Origin: a virus
DNA length: 49,123 nt
Strand: one strand, 5' to 3'
IMG/VR virus record: IMGVR_UViG_3300022699_000206
Location: 1-49,123 of that record
Program-made: the position numbers and the translations under genes
Shown here: piece by piece, positions 1-8,096 of the stretch
Layout of the letters: each line of letters starts with the position of its first letter
Position numbering within the stretch: position 1 is the stretch's first letter
Notes under the pieces: generated by a model
Told to the model about the DNA's origin: nothing
Seen by the model: only the letters and a program-made list of their open reading frames with translations
Databases searched by the model: none

Positions 1-99
1 CTCAACGGATAGTGATACAACCATTTTGGCCTATTACTTGGCCAACAATGGTTTTGTATCTGATGCCGAATGGGTTAATGAGTTGGCCGCAGCCAATGG
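1..99. repeat. Terminal direct repeat, left copy
   Basis: These 99 bases are identical to the last 99 bases of the window. The reading frame of the capsid gene is continuous across the join, so this is best read as an assembly overlap of a circular or circularly permuted molecule, not as two real copies. True short terminal repeats at the packaged ends cannot be excluded from sequence alone, but they would have to lie inside the capsid gene, which is unlikely. Confidence 0.95.
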
Positions 100-289
100 C
101 CCTCTTGCCGCAGATACAGCCATCTGCTACAAGCGTGATCCCGATACGCTCACCCTTGAGATACCGCAGGATTTTGAGCAATTTGCCCCGCAGCAAAAAG
201 GCTTGGAATTTGAGGTAGCCGTGCATGAGCGTATTGGCGGAGTACTTTTGTATTACCCGCTTGCTTGCGCCAAATCAGACGATATCTAA
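1..289 (+). CDS. Major capsid protein, C-terminal part (continues from 48372)
   Basis: This is the C-terminal third of the major capsid protein. The gene starts at 48372, runs off the right end and re-enters here in frame: 653 coding bases precede the join, so base 1 is the third base of codon 218. The joined protein is 313 residues. The first ATG in this fragment, at 26, is internal and is not the start. The tail end contains IPQDFEQFAPQQKGLEFEV and ends in a short hydrophobic run, as is usual for DUF2184-type capsid proteins. See the entry at 48372 for the rest. Confidence 0.93.
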   Translation, partial: STDSDTTILAYYLANNGFVSDAEWVNELAAANGPLAADTAICYKRDPDTLTLEIPQDFEQFAPQQKGLEFEVAVHERIGGVLLYYPLACAKSDDI

Positions 290-308
290 CCCAAAAGCGA
301 AAAATACA

Positions 309-334
309 GATGGCCCCCGTGAGCGGGGGCCATC
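309..334 (+). promoter_or_regulatory. Strong RNA hairpin after the capsid gene
   Basis: A perfect 11-bp stem (GATGGCCCCCG pairing with CGGGGGCCATC) closes a TGAG loop 20 bases after the capsid stop codon. No run of T follows, so it does not look like a classical intrinsic terminator. A partial terminator, or a 3' barrier that stabilises the abundant capsid mRNA, is more likely. The next gene starts 27 bases downstream with its own GGGAGG ribosome site. Confidence 0.7.
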
Positions 335-360
335 CATGTAAGTAGCGAGGGAGGTTTTCA

Positions 361-603
361 ATGAAAATCAAAAATAATGGCGCAATCCTTTGGCTGCCCA
401 GTGGCATGGTGCCCGCAGGTGTAAGCGAAATGGATAAGGCCAAATGGGAGCGTTGCAAGGAATTGCCTAAAGTAAAGGCCGCATTGGCTGATGGCCGACT
501 TGAGGTTGTAGGCGCTGAAAAATCAGCAAAAACCGCACCTGAAAAGGTTGAGGAAACTGAGGATAAACCTGCGCCCAAAACAGGTAGGCGCAGCCGCCGT
601 TAA
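361..603 (+). CDS. Small capsid-region protein, paralogue of the next gene
   Basis: An 80-residue protein of unknown function between the capsid gene and the connectors. It carries the segment KWERCKELPKVKAALADG followed by EVV, which is clearly related to a segment of the next gene. The C-terminus is rich in Lys, Glu, Pro and Arg and ends GRRSRR, so it is probably flexible and basic. Start: ATG with GGGAGG eight bases upstream. Its place just after the capsid gene suggests a head accessory or connector-binding role, but no function can be assigned from sequence. Confidence 0.8.
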   Translation: MKIKNNGAILWLPSGMVPAGVSEMDKAKWERCKELPKVKAALADGRLEVVGAEKSAKTAPEKVEETEDKPAPKTGRRSRR

Positions 604-623
604 AACGTTTGGAGGGTCGTTAA

Positions 624-1013
624 ATGTTAGTAATGTACAATAAACCCAATCTTTTGAGTGTACCGCTCATAAATTCAAAAAACATTTTGGATAAGACCAT
701 TCATTTCAGCCCTGGGGTTAACAGCCTTAGTACAAATGATTGGGAGCGTTGTAAAAAGTTTCCTAAGGTTAATAGCCTTTTGGATAACGGAGTTATGCGC
801 GTTGAGCATGATAAAGATGATAGCAATGAAAAATTTGCTATCTCTGATGCGCCTGTAAACAAGGCGGTTACTATCATCAAAAAAACGTACAACCCGTTAC
901 TTTTGGAGGATTGGCGCGCCGCTGAAACACGGGCGGGCGTGGTTAAAGCTATCAATGCTCAACTTAAGTACATTGAGGAGCAAACCCAGCCCAATAAAGA
1001 GGCCGCTAATTAA
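624..1013 (+). CDS. Head-region protein, paralogue of the preceding gene
   Basis: A 129-residue protein with the segment DWERCKKFPKVNSLLDNG, matching the preceding 80-residue protein (KWERCKELPKVKAALADG). The C-terminal half, from about residue 85, is unique and contains LLEDWRAAETRAGVVKAI. The tandem arrangement suggests duplication of a small domain followed by divergence. The ATG at 624 is preceded by GGAGGGTCGTTAA; an alternative ATG lies at 633. A head or neck accessory role is inferred only from position. Confidence 0.8.
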   Translation: MLVMYNKPNLLSVPLINSKNILDKTIHFSPGVNSLSTNDWERCKKFPKVNSLLDNGVMRVEHDKDDSNEKFAISDAPVNKAVTIIKKTYNPLLLEDWRAAETRAGVVKAINAQLKYIEEQTQPNKEAAN

Positions 1014-1028
1014 ACGAGGTTTTAGGCC

Positions 1029-1403
1029 GTGGCAATTTCAACTGATTACGATTTTGTAATAGATGTGGCCCCTGAGTTAAGCGGGGAGAGTGAAACGCGC
1101 ATTAACCGTTTCATTGGCCTTGCTAAATTAAGCGTAAGTGAGGATGTTTGGGGCGCAAAGGCTGATTTTGCCACGGCATTACTTGCCGCGCACTATCTCA
1201 CCATGGCAACAAGAGAGGGCGTGGGGGGAGAGGTTAAGCGTAAAAGGATAGGTGAGGCTGAAATAGAGTACGGCCTTACCGGGGGCGGCTCAACGTCAAC
1301 TGATGCCGTTCATGAGTTGAATTTAACCAGTTACGGTAAGCAATTTTTACAATTGCGCCGCACATTGGTAATAACCCCGAGGGTTAGCGGGTGCCCGTTG
1401 TAA
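1029..1403 (+). CDS. DUF4054-like head-tail adaptor
   Basis: A 124-residue protein with the helical pattern of DUF4054 / gp6-like adaptors, which attach to the portal ring in the neck: an N-terminal helix region (DVAPELSGES), then ISEDVWG-like text (VSEDVWGAKADFATALLAAH) leading to a hydrophobic helix and a Gly-rich link. It begins with GTG and its stop overlaps the next gene by 13 bases. Position between capsid and tail completion genes agrees with the assignment. Confidence 0.75.
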   Translation: MAISTDYDFVIDVAPELSGESETRINRFIGLAKLSVSEDVWGAKADFATALLAAHYLTMATREGVGGEVKRKRIGEAEIEYGLTGGGSTSTDAVHELNLTSYGKQFLQLRRTLVITPRVSGCPL

Positions 1404-1861
1404 CAAAAGATATTGATAGGGGCTACCGTGAGGCGCTTAGGCAAATTGATTTTGTTAAGCGCAATAAACCCTATGTAAAAATCGGCATTCAATCCGATGC
1501 AGGTAATCACCCTGAATCAGAGGATATAACCGTAGCGGATATAGCTACCTTTAATGAATTTGGCACCATTAATATTCCGCCGCGCCCTTTTATCCGGGAT
1601 ACCATGGATGAGGAGCGTGCGGGGCTGTTAAAGCATACGCGAGAGCTATACTATCAAATGGCTGCCGGTAAAATGACCACGGCCCGCGCTTTGAGTATTT
1701 TAGGCAAAAAGATAACAAGCCTTATCAAAAAGAAAATAACCACATTGCGAGAGCCCCCCAATGCACCCTCAACAATAGCCCGTAAGGGCTCATCCAATCC
1801 ATTGATTGATACAGGGTACATGCGCCAAAAGGTGCGGGATGAGATAGTGCTTAAGGGATAG
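1391..1861 (+). CDS. Neck / tail-completion protein (HK97 gp10-like)
   Basis: 156 residues. The pattern of a beta-rich N-terminal part, an FGTINIPPRPFIRDTMD motif around residues 58-74, a helix, and a C-terminal PPNAPSTIARKGSSNPLIDT motif is typical of phage virion morphogenesis and neck proteins (HK97 gp10 / Mu virion morphogenesis type). These join the head completion ring to the tail. GTG start inside the end of the previous gene, with GAGGG upstream. Confidence 0.78.
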   Translation: MPVVTKDIDRGYREALRQIDFVKRNKPYVKIGIQSDAGNHPESEDITVADIATFNEFGTINIPPRPFIRDTMDEERAGLLKHTRELYYQMAAGKMTTARALSILGKKITSLIKKKITTLREPPNAPSTIARKGSSNPLIDTGYMRQKVRDEIVLKG

Positions 1862-1863
1862 GA

Positions 1864-2223
1864 ATGTTTAACGAGCTTTTAAAATCCGATTTAAGCCGCA
1901 CTGAGGTACGCGTGGTGCGGTTTACAAAGGGCCGCAGGATAGGCGGGAAACTTAAAAGCTCAGCCAAACAACCCTTTGTAATCAAGGCAGCGGTACAGCC
2001 CTTGAGCGGGCGTGAAACTGAAACGCTGCCCGAGGGGCGGCGGCAAATGCACGTACTCAAATTATACACGCAAACAAAATTGTTTGTTGAGGATGATAAA
2101 AACGATCTTAGGGCTGATTTACTTGAAATTGATGGGGAAACTTACGAGGTTTTCAAATCGGAAAAGTACACGGGATTAGGGCTCAATCATTATAAAGTGA
2201 TGGCTGCGAGGGTTAACAAGTGA
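1864..2223 (+). CDS. Probable head-closure / stopper-like protein
   Basis: 119 residues, beta-rich, with FKSEKYTGLGLNHYKVMAA near the end; this kind of small protein ends the neck module of DUF2184-type phages. I do not recognise a named family with certainty. It starts 3 bases after the stop of the previous gene and overlaps the next start (GTG at 2220) by four bases, so the three are almost certainly translated together. Role as stopper is inferred from order. Confidence 0.65.
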   Translation: MFNELLKSDLSRTEVRVVRFTKGRRIGGKLKSSAKQPFVIKAAVQPLSGRETETLPEGRRQMHVLKLYTQTKLFVEDDKNDLRADLLEIDGETYEVFKSEKYTGLGLNHYKVMAARVNK

Positions 2224-2810
2224 GCTTAACGCCAAATACACGCGAAAAATTCAACGAGATACGTGCCGCGCTGTATCAATGGCTTACTGATATAGCAGAT
2301 GTACCCGTGGTTATCGCAGAAGAGAGTGATCCAAGGCCATCAGGCCCGCATTTGGCGTTTACCATCCTTACAACCCTGGTGCGCGTGGGCGGTTTAGATG
2401 AGCATTTGCCTAAAACAGCCACTAGGGAGTATACCATACGCTCCCAGCGCACATTTACCGTTAGCATAACAGCCGCAGGTACCCCAGTGGGTAATTTTGA
2501 TGATTTAGACGCTAAGGTGCGTGCGGTTGACTTGCTTAATGAGGTGCAGTTAAGCCTTGAGCGCCCTACAGTAATGGAGCCGTTGCGCGCTATTGGGCTA
2601 TCTATTTTTGAGCAAGGGCAAGTTATATCATTGCCCGCTGAGCAGGAAACTGAAACGGAGCCTAGAGCCGTTTTAGATATAATTTTTGGCGTTTGTATTG
2701 AGGTAACCGATGAGCCTGGGTATATCGAAAAAGTGCAGGTTAGCGGCCAAATCGATACCGATAAGGATGGCAGCCTTGATTTAGATATACCTGAGTTTGA
2801 AGTTAGTTAA
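2220..2810 (+). CDS. Neck terminator-like protein (LIC_12616 type)
   Basis: 196 residues. The N-terminal half (ALYQWLTDIADVPVVIAEES, then GPHLAFTIL) matches the pattern of the phage neck terminator family found just before the sheath gene in Mu-like and Pam3-like myoviruses. The C-terminal 40 residues are acidic and include IDTDKDGSLDLDI, a possible calcium-binding loop. GTG start overlapping the previous stop. Confidence 0.68.
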   Translation: MSLTPNTREKFNEIRAALYQWLTDIADVPVVIAEESDPRPSGPHLAFTILTTLVRVGGLDEHLPKTATREYTIRSQRTFTVSITAAGTPVGNFDDLDAKVRAVDLLNEVQLSLERPTVMEPLRAIGLSIFEQGQVISLPAEQETETEPRAVLDIIFGVCIEVTDEPGYIEKVQVSGQIDTDKDGSLDLDIPEFEVS

Positions 2811-2831
2811 CATTAACGGAGGTAACGCGCT

Positions 2832-4166
2832 ATGTCATTGGACTCTATTGTAAATGTCCAAATTACGCGGGAAACAAGCGTGCCCACGCGGCAAGGGTTC
2901 GGTGAGGGCGCTTTTGTTTCAGAGGATGCAGTTTTTCAACCCCTTATTAAGGTGTATGGATCAGTTACCGAGGTAACGGATGATGCCTTAGCCGGGGCGG
3001 AAACTCTTAAGGCCGCTACGCTGTATTTTGGGCAAGAGGTGCGCCCAACCAAATTTTACGCCATCAAAAAAGGGCGTGATTTGGCGCATGTGCAGGTGAT
3101 CACTTTTTCAGGTGAGTTTGTAGCCGATAACTCAATTTCAATTGACGTTGATGGCCAAACTGTAACCCAACTATTCGATACGGATAGTGATACCACGCTC
3201 GCAGGCTTGGCTACAAAAATAGCCGCTGAGGCTGGGGTGGCCACGGCGGTTGAGGATACAGCGGCCAATACCATTACGGTAACTGGGGCTGTAGTTAATG
3301 ATTTGGTAGTGTTGGAAAACCTTAGCGTTACGGGCGGAGCCTCGCAGCCAACGGGCAGTATTGCTACTACGCAATATCCCGATGAGGTTAAAACCTACGT
3401 TGAGAGCATTGCCCGCGCTCAACAAATCAATAATGATTGGTATGGTATCGCCATCCAATCGAAAACCAAGGCCGATCAGGAGGCCGTTGCAGCGGTTATC
3501 TTGGCTCAGGTTAAACTTTTCTTTTTCTCTACGGCAGCCGCAGAGGCGAAAACCGCAGGTGATACAACGGATATTGGCAGCGTGCTTAAGGCCACCTCAA
3601 ACGATAGGGCCGTGCCCCTGTATTCCGCTGCATCGGCAACAAATCATCCTGAGATGGCTTTTATGGGCGGCCAACTGCCGAAACTGCCTGGGGCCATCAC
3701 CTGGGCTTTTAAAGAACTTAAGGGTGTTGCGGTTGATGAGCTTACTGAAAATGAAAAAACCGTGCTCCACGGTAAAAACTACAACACTTACACTGAGGTT
3801 GGCGGCCTAAACATCACGGAAAACGGCACCACATGTGAGGGTGAGTTTATCGATATCATACGCGGCACTGATTTTATTCAGGTGCGTATGAAAGAGGGTG
3901 TTTTCCAACTATTGGCCAACGCTGATAAGGTGCCTTTTACTGATAAGGGCATCGCCCAGGTTGAAAATGAAATGAGGGCCGTGCTGCGGCAAGCTACCAA
4001 CCAAGGCATTTTAACCGCTGATCCCGAGTACATGGTTGAGGTGCCATTGGCAGCCGATGTTTCAACCGCAGATAAGGGCAATCGTTTGTTGCCTGATATG
4101 AAATTTTTTGGCACCTATGCGGGTGCTATTCATAAAACCGAAATTCGGGGCGTGCTCTCGCTCTAA
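2832..4166 (+). CDS. Contractile tail sheath protein (DUF3383-like)
   Basis: 444 residues, usual size for the family. It begins SLDSIVNVQITRETSVPTRQ, the conserved strand that starts DUF3383 sheath subunits, and ends with the usual region around GTYAGAIHKTEIRGVLSL, the C-terminal strand that links subunits in the sheath lattice. An inserted beta domain lies at about residues 90-175 (DVDGQTVTQLFDTDSDTT and following). The sheath contracts around the tube to drive it through the host envelope. The tube gene follows 19 bases later. Start ATG with GGAGG upstream. Confidence 0.88.
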   Translation: MSLDSIVNVQITRETSVPTRQGFGEGAFVSEDAVFQPLIKVYGSVTEVTDDALAGAETLKAATLYFGQEVRPTKFYAIKKGRDLAHVQVITFSGEFVADNSISIDVDGQTVTQLFDTDSDTTLAGLATKIAAEAGVATAVEDTAANTITVTGAVVNDLVVLENLSVTGGASQPTGSIATTQYPDEVKTYVESIARAQQINNDWYGIAIQSKTKADQEAVAAVILAQVKLFFFSTAAAEAKTAGDTTDIGSVLKATSNDRAVPLYSAASATNHPEMAFMGGQLPKLPGAITWAFKELKGVAVDELTENEKTVLHGKNYNTYTEVGGLNITENGTTCEGEFIDIIRGTDFIQVRMKEGVFQLLANADKVPFTDKGIAQVENEMRAVLRQATNQGILTADPEYMVEVPLAADVSTADKGNRLLPDMKFFGTYAGAIHKTEIRGVLSL

Positions 4167-4185
4167 CTGAGGAGGTTATCAAACC

Positions 4186-4620
4186 ATGACCACAAAATCT
4201 TATGATCCGGCCAATGTAACGGTTATCATTGGCGGGCATATTGTTGAGGGCTACGCTGATGGCACGTTTGTTAACGTAGCGCGCAACAATGATGCCTGGA
4301 ATAGGGTAGGCGGTGCCGATGGCGAGCAAGCCCGCGCCAAATCGAATGATAAAAGCGGCACTTTTACACTTACTCTCATGCAAAGCTCACTGAGCAATGC
4401 AATCATGCAAGGGTTTGCCGCAGCGGATGAGCTTAGCAACGGCGGCACGTTTCCCGTGCTTGTTAAGGATGGCAACGGCAGTGAGCTTGCCGCCGCTGAA
4501 ATAGCCTGGGTGCGCAAGGCATCCGATAAAGGCTATGCAAAGGAAAATTCCAATAGGGAATGGATGATTGAAACAGGTGAGCTTACCCTTGCGGGTGGCG
4601 GTATCGATCCCCAAACCTAA
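4186..4620 (+). CDS. Tail tube protein (DUF3277-like)
   Basis: 144 residues. The order sheath then DUF3277-like protein is standard for this class of myovirus, and the sequence carries its landmarks: YDPANVTVIIGGHIVEGYAD at the start, FVNVARNNDAWNRVGGADGE, and SGTFTLTLMQSS in the middle. It should form the hexameric rings of the inner tail tube. ATG with GGAGG upstream. Followed 18 bases later by the tail chaperone gene. Confidence 0.88.
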   Translation: MTTKSYDPANVTVIIGGHIVEGYADGTFVNVARNNDAWNRVGGADGEQARAKSNDKSGTFTLTLMQSSLSNAIMQGFAAADELSNGGTFPVLVKDGNGSELAAAEIAWVRKASDKGYAKENSNREWMIETGELTLAGGGIDPQT

Positions 4621-4638
4621 AATTTAAAGGGTCGTTAA

Positions 4639-5073
4639 ATGCGTACAAGTGAAACTTTTAAGGCGGGTGAGCACTCTTATCAGGTGAACATGTGGCATCC
4701 TGATAAGGCCATCGAAAACCTAACATGGCTATCAAAAATGCTTGGGGATACCCTTTTGGGCATCCTCATACAAGTTGATAGCCTCAAGGAATTGATGGAT
4801 ATGGATGTAGATATGAAATTGCTCGCCCCAGGTGTTAAGAGTTTGCTGGGCAATCTCAATGAAAAAGAGGTGGCTTTGAAATGCCGCCAATTTACTGAGG
4901 GCATGCTTTGCGATGGCAAAAAGTTTGAATACGAAACGCACTTTATGGGGCGCGTTGGCCATCTAATGAAAGTGCTCATTGGCGTTTTGAGGGCTCAGTA
5001 TAAAGATTTTTTAGACGGCATCCCCGTAGCAGAGTTAAGCAAGCTCGGCAGCAAAGGGGCGGGGATGGAGTAG
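4639..5073 (+). CDS. Tail assembly chaperone, short form
   Basis: 144 residues between tube and tape measure, the place of the lambda G-like tail assembly chaperone. These bind the tape measure protein and recruit tube subunits. The sequence is mostly helical, without a membrane segment. Ribosomes that do not shift at the heptamer at 5007-5013 terminate at TAG 5071-5073 and make this form. The start ATG sits in AGGGTCGTTAAATG, a leader that recurs elsewhere in the genome. Confidence 0.8.
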   Translation: MRTSETFKAGEHSYQVNMWHPDKAIENLTWLSKMLGDTLLGILIQVDSLKELMDMDVDMKLLAPGVKSLLGNLNEKEVALKCRQFTEGMLCDGKKFEYETHFMGRVGHLMKVLIGVLRAQYKDFLDGIPVAELSKLGSKGAGME

Positions 5074-5273
5074 CGCAGTTTGATCCGGGGCCGATAAATA
5101 TTAATTTGTTTAAATGGCGGCCCATCATGCGCGGTATTTGCACTCTTGAGGAGTATGATAAGCATTACTCCCTTGCTGATTTGGCTGATGCGAATGAGGC
5201 CCTTGATATTATGGATGAGTGCGAAGCCTGGCATGAAAAACAAGCGGCAGCGCAGGCAGCAAATAGGCGCTAA
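4639..5273 (+). CDS. Tail assembly chaperone, -1 frameshift fusion (G-T like)
   Basis: A second product is expected from a -1 frameshift. The zero frame is read to codon 125 (TTA at 5011-5013), then the ribosome slips back one base and reads frame -1 from 5013 to TAA at 5271-5273, giving about 211 residues. The -1 frame is open from 5004 onward. Its tail encodes NLFKWRPIMRGICTLEEYDK and LADANEALDIMDECEAWHEK, the kind of small acidic helical domain seen in T-like chaperone extensions. The only in-frame ATG of that frame (5127) lies well inside the domain, which argues for shifting rather than a separate start. Confidence 0.75.
5007..5013 (+). other. Slippery heptamer T TTT TTA for -1 frameshift
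   Basis: The bases are TTTTTTA, placed so that the zero-frame codons are TTT and TTA: the canonical X XXY YYZ form, the same heptamer used by HIV-1 gag-pol. It lies within the region where both reading frames are open (5004-5070) and between the tube and tape measure genes, exactly where tailed phages place this signal. Confidence 0.8.
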
Positions 5274-5287
5274 GGGGATGGGATACT

Positions 5288-7306
5288 ATGCCAACTGTAA
5301 GGGAGTTAGTAACCAAGTGGGGCTTTGATATCAATGATGCGCCCCTGCGCCGCATGGATGCCCGCATTGCTGCCGTAAAAAGAGATATTAGGGGATTGGG
5401 TAGGCTAACCCGCAACGTTGGGTTGGCCTACGGCGCTTTAGGGGTTGGCATAGGGTACTTGCTGCGCCGTGCTGGTAATTTCGAGCAAATTGAGATTGCC
5501 TTTGAAACTCTTATCCAAAACGTTGATAAGAGTAAGAAGTTAATTGCTGATCTAACCTTATTTGCGCAAAAAACACCATTTCAACTCACCGGACTTTTCG
5601 AGGCTACCAAACGTTTGCTCGCCTACGGCATAGCGGCCGAGGATATCATTGAAACACTCACCGCGTTAGGAAACATAGCCGCTGGTGTAGGCCGCGATAA
5701 ATTGCCTAACTTGATACTTGCTTTTGGCCAGGTGCGTACAAAAACCAGGTTGATGGGGCAAGAGGTGCGGCAATTCACTGAGGCGGGGGTGCCTCTTGCT
5801 GAGGCCGTGGCCAAGGAAATGGGCATCTCTGTTAAAGATTTTATGAAAACCGTTGAGCGCGGAGAGGTTAGCTTTGATATCGTAAACAGAGCTATCCAGG
5901 ATTTGGCCAACGGTACCGGTAGATTTACCGGCCTTATGGATCGACAAAGCCGCACTCTCTTGGGTGTTTTTTCAAACATCAAGGATGCGGTTGAGGTGCT
6001 TGCAATTAGCGTTGGCAATACGCTACTGCCCAATACAAAAAAATTAGCCGTAGAGTTTTTAAACTACGTTACTGTTAATAAAGAGTTTATAAAACTCAAA
6101 ATGCAAGAGGTGCTAGAGAGCCTTGTAAAAGGCTTTATGGTTATGCTGCGGGTAGGCAAGGGCGTATTCAGGATGGCTAAAAGTCTAACTGATGCCTTTG
6201 GGGGGTTGGCCAATACCATTAAGCTTGTTACTACAGCTTTGGCGGCGCTTGTAGCTATACGAGTAGCGAGCTTTTTGGGTAACGTGGGCCTAGTGGCGTT
6301 ATCTGCGGCCCGTAATCTCAGTATATTTATGCTGCGAGCGCGAGCCGCAGGGGTGGCGTTGCTTGCGCTTAAAGCCACTGCATTGGCAGTACCTATTTTA
6401 CTTGGCGCGGCCTTCCTTGGCCTGTTTTTAATACTTGAGGATTTAGTTGCATTTTTTCAAGGCCGCAAGAGTGTAGTGGGCGGCCTGATCAATGATTTTG
6501 ATAAAAATGCTCCGGCATTTTTACGCTCACTTGATAAATTTGAAAACATGGTTGTTAGCAAAGTTGAGGGCTTTGTTACGCGTGTATCTGAGTTTTTTAC
6601 AAGTGAAAAATTTGCTCCGCAGCGTGAGCGCATCGCAGAGGCACTGCTAACTGCTTTTGATATAGCTCTCCAATCCTCAGCCGCCCTAGTACGTATTGGT
6701 ATACGCATAGCTGATGCCATACTTGAGGGCATGATAGAAGTTTTCAGTGAAAAAGCGCCCGGCCTTGCAAAATTCCTTGGCTTTAGTAGTAGGCGGCAAC
6801 GCAGAGAGCGCCTAGAGAGCATGGGCCGTATTGAGCAAGCGGAGTTTGCGGCCTCTCAACTGAGCCGTGGCGCTACTCCTGAGGAGCTAGCCCAAGTTGG
6901 CGTATCCGCATCAGCCATTGCCGCAGCGCGGCGGAGGGTGGCGCTCAGGGAGCAATTGCGTACTGTTAAAGCTGAGGTTTTCCTACATCGCAATCCAGAA
7001 TTAAAGGCTGCCTTGCAAGATGCCACTATTAGCCCTGAGGAGCTACTTAGCGGAGATATCGCAAGCCAACTTAGGGAATTGCAGCGCATAACCGGGGTGG
7101 ATACCAGGGGTTTAATTTTGGGCCGCAGGCGCGAGGCTGATGTTGAGGGCCGAGGGGAGCTAAATCAAACCAATAATATAACAATCAACGGCACTCAACT
7201 TACTCCTGAGGAGCTTAAAAGCTCGGTTAGGAGTGCCATTGATGAGAGCAATGAGAGCCTTTTTAGGAGCGCTGAGCGTAACTTGCGGCCCGCAGTCAAT
7301 GAGTGA
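5288..7306 (+). CDS. Tape measure protein
   Basis: 672 residues, short for a tape measure, implying a short to medium tail. Residues about 70-230 form the tape measure domain, with TLFAQKTPFQLTGLFEATKR, then GQEVRQFTEAGVPLAEAVAK and FSNIKDAVEVLAISVGN. Hydrophobic, probably membrane-active segments follow at about 320-390 (LVTTALAALVAIRVASFLG, LLALKATALAVPILLGAAFL), as expected for the part that enters the host membrane. The C-terminus has NNITINGTQLTPEELKSSV, a common capping motif. It follows the chaperones directly, as in most tailed phages. Confidence 0.92.
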   Translation: MPTVRELVTKWGFDINDAPLRRMDARIAAVKRDIRGLGRLTRNVGLAYGALGVGIGYLLRRAGNFEQIEIAFETLIQNVDKSKKLIADLTLFAQKTPFQLTGLFEATKRLLAYGIAAEDIIETLTALGNIAAGVGRDKLPNLILAFGQVRTKTRLMGQEVRQFTEAGVPLAEAVAKEMGISVKDFMKTVERGEVSFDIVNRAIQDLANGTGRFTGLMDRQSRTLLGVFSNIKDAVEVLAISVGNTLLPNTKKLAVEFLNYVTVNKEFIKLKMQEVLESLVKGFMVMLRVGKGVFRMAKSLTDAFGGLANTIKLVTTALAALVAIRVASFLGNVGLVALSAARNLSIFMLRARAAGVALLALKATALAVPILLGAAFLGLFLILEDLVAFFQGRKSVVGGLINDFDKNAPAFLRSLDKFENMVVSKVEGFVTRVSEFFTSEKFAPQRERIAEALLTAFDIALQSSAALVRIGIRIADAILEGMIEVFSEKAPGLAKFLGFSSRRQRRERLESMGRIEQAEFAASQLSRGATPEELAQVGVSASAIAAARRRVALREQLRTVKAEVFLHRNPELKAALQDATISPEELLSGDIASQLRELQRITGVDTRGLILGRRREADVEGRGELNQTNNITINGTQLTPEELKSSVRSAIDESNESLFRSAERNLRPAVNE

Positions 7307-7313
7307 GGATTGA

Positions 7314-8093
7314 ATGAGTATCATAGGGTTTTTAACCAACTCAAACCCTCAATTGCTAACGCTTAGCCGTACCGATGGCGTGGGCGTTGCGCCAAAATTG
7401 GAGATTGATGCTACCATACGGCAGAATACAAGCCGCCGCGCCATGCTTACTAAAAACCCCGTTGAAAGCGGGGCGCTCACCACGGACCACGTTAACCTTG
7501 AAAATATAAATTTTGAGGCTGAGTGCCTGGTATCAGAGGCCCCCTTAAGCTTGCTGCAATCTCTTATTGGCGGCATTGCGGGTGGAGCGCTAGGCACTGA
7601 GGTAGGTGGCGCACTCGGTAGTTTTTTGGGCACGGCAGCGGGGGCCTCAGTAGGCTCTCAAATCGCTAAGTTTGCATTGAGCCCAGACATTCCGCCAAGT
7701 GAGGCTTTAGGCTCGCAAATAGCTACGCGCATACCGGGAGATTTAGATTACCCTAAAAAGGTTTATGATTACCTGTTAGCCTTGCAGCAAGATAGAGCGC
7801 TCATAAAGGTTGAGAGCCGCATGGCCACCTTGAGTGATTTGGTTATTGTAAGCTTAACCGCACCCATTACGATTGAAAACGGGCGCTCTATGCGGTTTAC
7901 GGTTGGCTTTGAGCAAATACAAATAATTAAAACATCCACCTCAGCCTTAACAGAGAGCGTTATTGATGCAGCGGCCTCTGCCACTGGTGCCACTGCGCAA
8001 AATCTAGGTAGCCAAGCCGCTGAGGAGGCTACGGAGGCCGCAGCGGAGGAGCCTAGCAGTATCTTAAGCCAAATCTTGAGCGTGGGGGGTTGA
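7314..8093 (+). CDS. Dit-like baseplate / distal tail protein
   Basis: 259 residues. The N-terminal ~80 residues resemble the Dit-like tail protein domain that follows the tape measure in Pam3-type myoviruses: an expected strand pattern around TSRRAMLTKNPVESGALTTD and the strand NINFEAECLVSE. A Gly/Ala-rich hydrophobic stretch (GGALGTEVGGALGSFLGTAA) at about 90-115 looks like a glycine-zipper membrane segment inserted into the protein, which is odd for a baseplate ring subunit. The C-terminus is Ala/Glu rich. Confidence 0.7.
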   Translation: MSIIGFLTNSNPQLLTLSRTDGVGVAPKLEIDATIRQNTSRRAMLTKNPVESGALTTDHVNLENINFEAECLVSEAPLSLLQSLIGGIAGGALGTEVGGALGSFLGTAAGASVGSQIAKFALSPDIPPSEALGSQIATRIPGDLDYPKKVYDYLLALQQDRALIKVESRMATLSDLVIVSLTAPITIENGRSMRFTVGFEQIQIIKTSTSALTESVIDAAASATGATAQNLGSQAAEEATEAAAEEPSSILSQILSVGG

Positions 8094-8096
8094 GGC

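Noticed and set aside
5127-5273. Separate 48-codon gene downstream of the chaperone
   Set aside because: The ATG lies inside the conserved part of the second domain and lacks a clear ribosome site, while a canonical slippery heptamer upstream explains the frame better.
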